64,000 nucleotides of DNA. Source: an uncultured Alphaproteobacteria bacterium (lineage in GTDB: Bacteria; Pseudomonadota; Alphaproteobacteria; Caulobacterales; Parvularculaceae). Position 1 is the stretch's first letter; every line of letters starts with the position of its first letter. Below are positions 25,542-31,804 of the stretch, piece after piece. A model generated the notes under the pieces. It saw only the letters and a program-made list of their open reading frames with translations. It was not told where the DNA came from and searched no databases. The position numbers were made by a program, and so were the translations under genes. The stretch lies in NCBI GenBank assembly GCA_902826095.1, contig CADEDN010000002.1, positions 124,001 to 188,000 of the forward strand. Direction: 5' to 3'.

Positions 25542-26074
25542 CACCACACCTTCAAATCGAGAAGCGACAAGCGGCGTTGATAGAGTGAGCGGCCGGCCGC
25601 ATGACGCGAGCGAGCGCTGACGGTGGTTTCCGGGTAAGCGGGCCACGCGCTCACAATCGAGATTTCGCGAAGGTCCACCGCGTGGAGCGTCCGGAGCGTG
25701 CCGGCCCATTCGTCCCGCTTTGCGATGAATCCGAACGAAGCGCCGCCAAGCGATCCGGCTTCGGCGAGCGCCAGAACGTCATTGGCGAGTTGCGTAGACG
25801 GCGCGTCGATTTCGAAATGAAGGCCGCGAGCGTCTTCCGCGAGTCGCAGCGAGCCGTTCCGCGTCCGGGCGAGTAACTTCGTCGCGTCATGGTCCACAAG
25901 GGCGAGTTTGTCGCCAGCGGCCAGCGACGCGGCGAACGCGCCGGCGCGGATTTCTTCGTCAAAGTCGGCGACCTTGGCGCGAACGCCGAACACCGCGGCG
26001 TAGCCCTCAAGCCGGCGGCCTTTGGCGCGGATTTCGAGTTCGGCCGCGCGCCGTTCGATTGAGTCCATGTTCAT
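25541..26074 (-). CDS. HK97-family prohead protease
   Basis: This is the serine protease that trims the scaffold region of the capsid protein during head maturation. The 177 residues include the family motifs RLEGYAAVFGVRAKVADFDE, the catalytic His62 in LVDHDATK and the nucleophile Ser113 in SLGGASFGF, then LREISIVSAWPAYPET. All are in the usual order and length. The stop and the portal start share a base, giving tight coupling. It lies between capsid and portal and is transcribed leftward. Confidence 0.93.
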   Translation of the reverse strand: MNMDSIERRAAELEIRAKGRRLEGYAAVFGVRAKVADFDEEIRAGAFAASLAAGDKLALVDHDATKLLARTRNGSLRLAEDARGLHFEIDAPSTQLANDVLALAEAGSLGGASFGFIAKRDEWAGTLRTLHAVDLREISIVSAWPAYPETTVSARSRHAAGRSLYQRRLSLLDLKVW

Positions 26075-26096
26075 TGCATTTTCCCGTCAGAAAGAA

Positions 26097-26154
26097 CGGG
26101 GCGATGTGTTCCGTAACGCGGCTGAAGGGTAGAAAGACCGCACACGTCGCCCCG
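26097..26154 (-). promoter_or_regulatory. Long hairpin between capsid and protease genes
   Basis: CGGGGCGATGTG (26097-26108) pairs with CACACGTCGCCCCG (26141-26154) apart from a two-base bulge, giving a stem of about 12 pairs with a 32-base loop. It begins about 20 bases after the capsid stop in the leftward transcript and is followed by a short pyrimidine-rich stretch. It could stabilise the capsid mRNA or attenuate read-through into protease and portal, which are needed in far fewer copies. Confidence 0.5.
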
Positions 26155-26175
26155 GTCCGCGACCAAGGGCGCGAA

Positions 26176-27444
26176 CTAGTTGGTGTTCATGTCGGACGCG
26201 TAGGCGAACGACTCTTCGTGACGAAGCACAACATCCGCACTCATAAGGCCGCGAATCTGTACGTTGCCTTTGGAGAAAGGCGTTGCCGCATACGGGTTCA
26301 CGAGAATGTCAATTCCAGACCAGATTCCGATAAGGAGGTCGGCGAAGTTTCCGAAAATGATTCCGCGGTCGGACGGCGATCCATTACCGACCAACGCGGT
26401 GCTATCGAGATATTGATAGCCGTAAAGCGAATTCGGCTCGCTCATAATCATTCGGCTGTCAGTACCCGCCGCAACAAGCGTTGATCGGAGTTTCTTGCTG
26501 ACTTGCGGGTGACCGGCCCACCCGAGCGACCCGCCCAACGCGTTCGCCGTGGCGATGCTGGCGATCATGGCGAGTCCTTCTGCCCACGTTGGGGTGGCGA
26601 ATGTGGTCGGCGTCACCGTGGCGGCAATACCCGCCGGTTGATTGGCGCCGCCGCCAACAAGGCCAGCCGCGTCGAACGCTGATGCAAGCGCGCGGGCGAA
26701 GTCGTTTCGGGCCAAGGTTTCAACGTCGGGGCTGGACTGCAAAACCATGTTCCGGCTGAATTCGACAATCGTTCCGACGTGTTTGGGCGCCATGGTCCGG
26801 GCGTTCAAATCCATGTCAGCGGGAGTGATCGCGCCATTGTCTGCGATCCATTCGGCCGTCGCGCCGGTGTCGATTGCCGGCGCCGAGAAATTGCCGACAA
26901 GGCCGCGAAGCGTGGTTGCGCCAAGACGTTCAAGGATGCTCGCCGCGCGAAGGGCGTCCACGAGTTGTTCCGGGTGGTGTTCGGTAAACACCGCGCCGGC
27001 GCCGGACGTGGCGGAAACGACAACGCGCTGCTCCACATTACGGCGGTCTGGCACCTGAAGCACTTCAAGCGGGGCGAAAATCCCATTCGGGTTGCGGCCG
27101 TTGCGGCGGGCGATCTCTTGCGACACCTCGCGTTCGCGGCCGGCGTCCACGCCCTGAATTCCAATCGCGGCGCCGACGGCCCGGAGAAGCGAATAGGACC
27201 TGCATTCCCGCTCGAAACTGTCCGACGCGCCATTGTTGACCGGCGTCGCTGCGGCTTGCCGCTCGAATTCCGCGACTCGGGTTTCGCGTTCGGTATGGGA
27301 ATCGAGGTCGCGGCACTCTTTTTCGAGCGCGTCGAACCGGGCTTTGGCTTGGTCTTGAAGGTCGGCGCCGTTGGCGGCGGAAAGGATGGAGCGAAGTTCG
27401 GCGACCTTCTTCGCCTTGGCCTCGCGGAGTTCGTGAAGTTTCAT
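26176..27444 (-). CDS. Major capsid protein, HK97 fold
   Basis: From the ATG at 27444, preceded by GAAGGAAC, this is a 422-residue protein. The first 100 residues are coiled-coil and charged (LHELREAKAKKVAELRSILS), the delta/scaffold domain removed by the protease. The rest is a typical HK97 shell domain (VVSATSGAGAVFTEHHPEQL; TVEFSRNMVLQSSP-like; DSTALVGNGSPSDRGIIFGN; VVLRHEESFAY). A 34-codon upstream extension in frame lacks a ribosome site. It is the first gene of the leftward operon capsid-protease-portal, which is unusual. Confidence 0.93.
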   Translation of the reverse strand: MKLHELREAKAKKVAELRSILSAANGADLQDQAKARFDALEKECRDLDSHTERETRVAEFERQAAATPVNNGASDSFERECRSYSLLRAVGAAIGIQGVDAGREREVSQEIARRNGRNPNGIFAPLEVLQVPDRRNVEQRVVVSATSGAGAVFTEHHPEQLVDALRAASILERLGATTLRGLVGNFSAPAIDTGATAEWIADNGAITPADMDLNARTMAPKHVGTIVEFSRNMVLQSSPDVETLARNDFARALASAFDAAGLVGGGANQPAGIAATVTPTTFATPTWAEGLAMIASIATANALGGSLGWAGHPQVSKKLRSTLVAAGTDSRMIMSEPNSLYGYQYLDSTALVGNGSPSDRGIIFGNFADLLIGIWSGIDILVNPYAATPFSKGNVQIRGLMSADVVLRHEESFAYASDMNTN

Positions 27445-27721
27445 TTGCTTGGTTCCTTCGTTGGTTCGGCCGCGAGTGGTGCGGCGATCAACTGGAAGGG
27501 AAGCCGAAAAATCGGGCTCAAGGGTCCGGCGTGAGCGACCGGACAAATAGGCGAGCGGGCGACCCCGCTACAACCAAGTGTTCCCTTTTTGTTCTCATCT
27601 AACTTGCGCGCGGAAAAAATTCACTTGGCAGCCGGTTTCCGGTTCGCGAGACGGCAAAAAAACTCGCCAGTTGGCGGCCGAATCGGACCGATAATTAGGC
27701 GGTTTTGGTCCGGAGATTCAC
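27445..27721. promoter_or_regulatory. Divergent control region of the satellite
   Basis: This non-coding 277 bases separates the leftward capsid operon from the rightward small genes, so promoters for both should lie here. It is A+T-richer, with runs such as CCCTTTTTG and GGCAAAAAAAC. It has an inverted repeat CGGACC (27684-27689) / GGTCCG (27707-27712) whose right arm abuts the GGAG ribosome site of the next gene. That repeat is a candidate operator. No repressor gene of a known family is seen in the element. Confidence 0.45.
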
Positions 27722-27949
27722 TTGCGCAAGAGTACGGTGATTGCCACTTGCCTTAGCAACATGGGCATCAACGGCGACGTGGAGCACTGCGAAGGCGTTG
27801 TCCGCAATGTGTTCTCCAACGAATTTCCGAATGCTGATTATTGGGCATGGAACACCGACATAGACGATCAAGTCGCAGGCAACTTCATCCGAAGCGTCGG
27901 GCGCGCTTCGGTGATCCGCGTGGATAATTTCATTGCAGACTTATGGTGA
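27722..27949 (+). CDS. Small protein of unknown function (satellite)
   Basis: The 75-residue frame starts with TTG at 27722, six bases after a GGAG ribosome site. It has two cysteines near the start and is rich in aromatic and Asp/Asn residues (FPNADYWAWNTDIDDQVAGN). It overlaps the next gene by seven bases. Nothing in it points to a function. Being the first gene expressed away from the capsid operon, it could be an early or accessory factor. Confidence 0.5.
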   Translation: MRKSTVIATCLSNMGINGDVEHCEGVVRNVFSNEFPNADYWAWNTDIDDQVAGNFIRSVGRASVIRVDNFIADLW

Positions 27950-28194
27950 CGCGCGCTCGCAAATCCCCGCCCAAGTCAGAATGCGAAAAGGCGATACGTT
28001 TGCTTTGCCACGATTGGCGAAGGGAAGCCGGTCTTAGAGACGTGCCAGCGATAGAGCTAAGCTTTTCCGCCTTCAAGCGGTGGGCGGAGACGAAGGGATA
28101 TGGCCACTATTTTGACTTCCGTTCTGTCATGGGGCCGCATGAAGACGCCGAACGGTGGTTCGATGACGAGTTCAAACTTAACTGGACGAGGTAG
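27943..28194 (+). CDS. Small basic protein of unknown function (satellite)
   Basis: This encodes 83 residues, basic at the start (MVTRARKSPPKSECEKAIRL) and then rich in Trp, Phe and His (FSAFKRWAETKGYGHYFDFR). It overlaps the preceding gene by seven bases, so translation is likely coupled. Similar short Trp-rich proteins are common among uncharacterised prophage genes. The function is unknown. Confidence 0.55.
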   Translation: MVTRARKSPPKSECEKAIRLLCHDWRREAGLRDVPAIELSFSAFKRWAETKGYGHYFDFRSVMGPHEDAERWFDDEFKLNWTR

Positions 28195-28258
28195 GGCAAT
28201 TTAGGGAAATTCAAGCGAGCGCTGGATATCGCGAGGATACCCTTTCGGAGATTTCGAA

Positions 28259-29005
28259 TTGACCAACGCGTGGAAAGTGGAGCGAGCAAATAGCGTCGAT
28301 TTAGACGAAATTATGAATTGGCTGAAGTGCGAGTATGAGGAATATGGCGAAGGCTTTTGGTGCAACCGCAATATAATCGAACATTCGTTCAAGGAAGACA
28401 AGGACCTTTGGGTTGTTCGCGACGACGCGAAGGCGGTGGCTTTCCAAGTTGGTGATTATTCGCCTGACATAGTTTGCGTTCGAAAGGATATGCAACGCGA
28501 AGGGATTGGATCGGCTTTCGCGCAAGCCAACTACGCGCGCGCCAAGACCGAAGGCGTCACGGTAATTTCCGGGGAATGCAGCCCGATTACTTCGCTTCCG
28601 TTTTGGCAGGCGCACGGATTTGAACTTTACGGCGGCTCATCAAGACATGTTAGACGGATCGTCGAATTCGAACATGTCATACCTAAAGGATCGCCGAGGG
28701 TTGAAGTCGAAATTTCATGTTACTCGGAAGAGGTAAAATACCAAATGGGTGTGGAGCCGTTCGCGATCCACAAACTTGAAGCGGGAGCGCTCGAAGACGG
28801 CGACCTCCAATTGCCAAAGCGAGTAACCGTGTACCGCGGCGACATTGGACCCGGTCGCGACATTGTGTTGCGGATTTGCATTGCGGGCGAAGAACGATAT
28901 TTCGACAAAGCGAAGTATGAAGGTGCAGAAGCGCTTGGCGTTCAATTGGACTGTCGAGGGAACGCGTTCTTTGTGGATCGAATAATTCAGAGTCCACAGG
29001 AATGA
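28259..29005 (+). CDS. GNAT-like acetyltransferase with unknown C-terminal domain
   Basis: The 248-residue protein starts with TTG at 28259 after CGGAG. Residues 1-125 fit the GNAT fold, with the acetyl-CoA pyrophosphate loop VRKDMQREGIGSAFAQ (Q/R-x-x-G-x-G pattern) and the late SLPFWQAHGFELYGG strand-helix typical of N-acetyltransferases. Residues 130-248 (EFEHVIPKGSPRVEVEISCY and after) form a separate beta-rich part found in no family I recognise. It could modify a host or helper-phage protein, a toxin or a small molecule. It is the only clear cargo-type gene in the element. Confidence 0.7.
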   Translation: MTNAWKVERANSVDLDEIMNWLKCEYEEYGEGFWCNRNIIEHSFKEDKDLWVVRDDAKAVAFQVGDYSPDIVCVRKDMQREGIGSAFAQANYARAKTEGVTVISGECSPITSLPFWQAHGFELYGGSSRHVRRIVEFEHVIPKGSPRVEVEISCYSEEVKYQMGVEPFAIHKLEAGALEDGDLQLPKRVTVYRGDIGPGRDIVLRICIAGEERYFDKAKYEGAEALGVQLDCRGNAFFVDRIIQSPQE

Positions 29006-29111
29006 ATTCTCACGGTGATTCGGGTCATCGGGCGGTCGTTGGTCGCGTATCTTATAGATACGCCGACCAGACCGACCAGACACCGATTTGACCGGGCCTT
29101 GGTCGCGACCG
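29006..29111. repeat. GACC/GGTC repeat cluster with hairpin, candidate origin
   Basis: About ten GACC or GGTC words occur between roughly 29022 and 29133. They include the tandem 9-mer CGACCAGAC (from 29063), the palindrome GGTCGCGACC (29101-29110) and a hairpin at 29041-29067. In the hairpin GCGTATCT and AGATACGC flank a two-base centre, extended by GGTC/GACC. It lies between converging genes and reaches into the 3' end of the primase-helicase gene. It may be an iteron-like origin, a bidirectional terminator, or both. Confidence 0.5.
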
Positions 29112-30992
29112 CTATTTGACCGCGACCGACCACCATCCGGATACAATCGCTTTTTGTAGGGCTCGGCGCCAAGCGGAACGCTTGGCTTCAACCGATCCAT
29201 CGTAGCGTTCCATAAACCGCGCTTGCGCTTCGGCTTCTGTGGCGCCCGCTTCGATGATCCCACGCAACAATTCATCCGCCTTGGACAAAGTCGGTGGCTT
29301 GGGCGGCTTTACCGGCGCTTCCGCGGCGACCAAGACAGCCGACGATTGCGGCTGCAAATCCCGTGTGGGCGGCAACTGGACTGGTTCGAAGCGCATATGT
29401 ACTTCCGCGAACGGCTCGCCGTCTTTCATTTTCGTGGACCGAAGGACCACCACCGCGTCGTCATGCGGCGAGCGTGAAACGCCCGCTTCGAAGTCCACGG
29501 CGCCCTTAAGCGCTATCGAGCCTTTCGCCCGTCCCTTGTCCGCATGGCCGCTATGATGAACCACAAGGACCGTGGCGCTGAATTTCTCCCGGAGGCGGTC
29601 ACACGCCCCGATGAACGCGCCGACTTCCTTGGCGCTGTTTTCATCCATGCCGGGCGTCGCTCGCGCCACCGTGTCAATGACGATCAACGCGGGCCGGTCG
29701 GACAAGGCTTCCAATTCGCCGTGGAGTTCTCCAAGCGCCATTGGATCGCTAAACGCCACCGCCCGGCGCGACACGTACAGCGGCGCGCCCTTGAGCGTGA
29801 CGCTCGAATGCTTCGACCATGCTTTGAGACGCCGCTTGATTCCGCCGAACCCTTCGCCTGCGACGTAAGCGACCGCCCCTTGCGACACCTTGCGTCCAAG
29901 CCACGGCGCCCCTGTGGCGATGCTCGCCGCCATGCCGAGCGTCACGAAGCTTTTGCCGGCTCCCGGATCGCCGAAGACCATTCCCAAGACGCCGCGTTCC
30001 AACACGTCGGCGATTTGCCAATCTATCGGCTCATCCGACTCCACAAGGTCGCCAGCGCTGGCGAATAGCGCCGGACGCTTCGCGGGCGGTCCGAATATCG
30101 CCGATCCGGCGAACACCACGTCGGCCGGCGGGAACGCTTCAAGCGCCTTACGAACTGTATGACGCGCCAGCCATTCCATCGCGGCGCCTTGCTGGCGACC
30201 TTCAAGCGCCTTGGCGCTGATCGCGTTGGAAGGGTCGGACAGGACCCGCAAGATATCGTCCGGCGCCATACGGGCTTTGGCGAGCGCGTTTGCGGCCGTC
30301 ATAAGCGCTTCGGAACGTCCGCCTTGTTCCGCGCCGTTGCGGATTAGTGAGCGCGTGGCGTCGTCAATCAGAAGCGTTTCAAGCGGAACGTGTCGCCACT
30401 CCGGAACCGCGACGGTCGGACCGGTCGCAATCGGTGTCGCAACCGCTTCGGTAAGTTCGTCAATGCACCGACCATCGATTTGGTGCGTTTGATACATAAC
30501 CCCGTCAATCCTGCCGACGTAAAAGGACTGACTAAGCGCGTAGGACTCGCGAGCAGCGATCCCGCCCAATAGGCCATCCAGATACGCTGCATAGGCGCGG
30601 CGATATTCCGGCGGGTATTCATTCGCCAGCGGTGCAAGAACGCGCCACCGCGGCTTCTCGGGGCGATGCGAAGCGGACGTGTAGAGGATGCAGCGGACGC
30701 CAGCGGTTCGTAGCCTCGCGGCGGCTTCCTGCATGGTCACCGCTTCGCCGTCGTAATCGAGTTCAACGCCAGTGACGGCCGCAACGTTGGCGTCATGCCG
30801 AAGAAAGCCCCTCGGGCTTGGCGTGTTGCCGAACACCGCAAGCTTTATCAGCGGGCAATCGGACTTGCTGGCGTATGTCGGCGGGTTGGCGATCCGCGCC
30901 ACAAGATCGGGCCACGCGAGTTCGTGGATTGAAGCGGATCGATCAAGGGCGGAAGCGAATAGGGTAAGGCGCAAGGCGGACTCCATTGGCAA
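29112..30992 (-). CDS. Primase-helicase: AEP-like domain fused to AAA_25 (RepA-like) ATPase
   Basis: This 626-residue protein is probably the replication protein of the satellite. The N-terminal part shows archaeo-eukaryotic primase traits: ELDYD (residues 77-81, metal-binding D-x-D) and SASH (106-109), followed by the basic RWRV. The C-terminal part is a RecA-like helicase of the AAA_25/RepA type with Walker A GDPGAGKS (341-348), VAYVAGEGFGGIKRR and Walker B LIVIDTVARATPGMDENS, then VVHHSGHADKGRAKGSIALK. The first codon is TTG at 30992, with an ATG two codons on; neither has a strong ribosome site. The stop lies inside the GACC repeat cluster. Confidence 0.85.
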   Translation of the reverse strand: MPMESALRLTLFASALDRSASIHELAWPDLVARIANPPTYASKSDCPLIKLAVFGNTPSPRGFLRHDANVAAVTGVELDYDGEAVTMQEAAARLRTAGVRCILYTSASHRPEKPRWRVLAPLANEYPPEYRRAYAAYLDGLLGGIAARESYALSQSFYVGRIDGVMYQTHQIDGRCIDELTEAVATPIATGPTVAVPEWRHVPLETLLIDDATRSLIRNGAEQGGRSEALMTAANALAKARMAPDDILRVLSDPSNAISAKALEGRQQGAAMEWLARHTVRKALEAFPPADVVFAGSAIFGPPAKRPALFASAGDLVESDEPIDWQIADVLERGVLGMVFGDPGAGKSFVTLGMAASIATGAPWLGRKVSQGAVAYVAGEGFGGIKRRLKAWSKHSSVTLKGAPLYVSRRAVAFSDPMALGELHGELEALSDRPALIVIDTVARATPGMDENSAKEVGAFIGACDRLREKFSATVLVVHHSGHADKGRAKGSIALKGAVDFEAGVSRSPHDDAVVVLRSTKMKDGEPFAEVHMRFEPVQLPPTRDLQPQSSAVLVAAEAPVKPPKPPTLSKADELLRGIIEAGATEAEAQARFMERYDGSVEAKRSAWRRALQKAIVSGWWSVAVK

Positions 30993-31050
30993 ATGGAGCG
31001 ACTTTGCAGCACTCGGCGTGTTGATTGGTCCGGTTGGAGCGCCCGGACAG

Positions 31051-31416
31051 CTATTTCAAACTATCGAACGGATTTTTGAGGCCAAGTCGTTTTAGGCGTG
31101 ATGCTTGCAATGCGGCTTTCGATAGCGTGTTTAGCGCGTCGCGGGAATTCGGAAACCCGTTGGCACTCAAGGCATTCGATACACTGTTGCGAGTAGGCTT
31201 TCGGCCGCCGTGACTGCGCCATTTGGCGATCTGCCTATTGGCTTCCTCGCAAAATGCGATTGCAAATCGGTCGGCTTGTTGGTTACGCGCATTGTTTCGG
31301 ACTACAGCGCGCCCGAGTTCCGCCTTAGCTAAATCGAATTCGCATATCGCACCCGCAAACGAAGATCGCGGATACGCGTGGGCCAGCGATCGGAAGAATT
31401 CGTCTCGCGTTGCCAT
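31051..31416 (-). CDS. Basic protein of unknown function (satellite)
   Basis: From the ATG at 31416, which shares a base with the stop of the preceding gene (TGATG), this is 121 residues, helical and basic (RFAIAFCEEANRQIAKWRSH, QASRLKRLGLKNPFDSLK). It lies between the integration end and the primase-helicase gene in the same leftward direction. That place would suit an early DNA-binding or replication accessory protein. No family is recognised. Confidence 0.55.
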   Translation of the reverse strand: MATRDEFFRSLAHAYPRSSFAGAICEFDLAKAELGRAVVRNNARNQQADRFAIAFCEEANRQIAKWRSHGGRKPTRNSVSNALSANGFPNSRDALNTLSKAALQASRLKRLGLKNPFDSLK

Positions 31417-31724
31417 CACGCGCCAGCCGCGATTTTTGATTCAACCCGCTTAAGCTGAAGCGCTAACAGGTCTTCTTTTTGGGGAGGTTCCCCAACCCAA
31501 CCACTGTCGGACTCGGCGGGCAATCCCAACTTCGCCCGCAGTTCGATTGCTTTGAGCAAGTTTTCTCTTTGCTTCTCAAGCGGAAGCTTCTTGTCGAATC
31601 CGCTTTTCTTCAAGCTCGTCAATTCCATTAAGTCCGACACGTCGCGCCTTGCCTTTCTTCGTTTACACCAATCCCATAAGTATTTGATCGCAATGTGGCG
31701 TAGTTTTGTTCGTTTACAAGGCAA
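31416..31724 (-). CDS. Basic helical protein of unknown function (satellite)
   Basis: This 102-residue frame starts with TTG at 31724, about 30 bases from attR. Residues 1-30 are strongly basic (KRTKLRHIAIKYLWDWCKRR), then a charged helix follows (LPLEKQRENLLKAIELRAKL). The true start could be a later ATG (residue 33). As the first leftward gene from attR it may be a small regulator or terminase-like DNA-binding protein, but no HTH is clear. Confidence 0.5.
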   Translation of the reverse strand: MPCKRTKLRHIAIKYLWDWCKRRKARRDVSDLMELTSLKKSGFDKKLPLEKQRENLLKAIELRAKLGLPAESDSGWVGEPPQKEDLLALQLKRVESKIAAGA

Positions 31725-31753
31725 ACCATTGAATAATCGTGGTTAACGTCACC

Positions 31754-31800
31754 GATTCATAACCCTGAGGTCGGCAGTTCAATTCTGCCCCCCGCTACCA
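31754..31800 (+). repeat. attR: 47-bp direct repeat, tRNA-Met 3' half
   Basis: It is identical to 22180-22226, covering anticodon stem to CCA. The bases before it (ending GGTTAACGTCACC) cannot form the tRNA 5' half, so this is the recombined partial copy. It ends four bases before the stop codon of tamB on the opposite strand, so the chromosomal order before integration was tRNA-Met meeting tamB. Confidence 0.95.
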
Positions 31801-31804
31801 GCCC

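Larger units (their letters stand above)
22180..31800. mobile_element. Compact capsid-encoding satellite-like element in tRNA-Met
   Basis: Perfect 47-bp direct repeats bound a unit of about 9.6 kb containing a tyrosine integrase, HK97-type capsid, protease and portal genes, a primase-helicase, a GNAT-like gene and several small genes. No terminase, tail, lysis or phage repressor gene is recognisable. Codon use and base composition are less G+C-rich than in the flanking core genes. Size, integrase, own primase and partial virion gene set match phage satellites, such as capsid-forming PICIs, better than a decayed prophage. Every reading frame in the unit is intact and the genes overlap tightly. 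Confidence 0.85.

Noticed and set aside
24330-27444. Gene transfer agent head cluster
   Set aside because: GTA clusters are fixed in the chromosome and include terminase and tail genes in portal-to-capsid order. Here an integrase, att repeats and reversed order point to a mobile satellite.
31754-31800. Second tRNA-Met gene
   Set aside because: Only the 3' half is present; the preceding bases cannot make the D arm or acceptor 5' strand, so it is the att copy.
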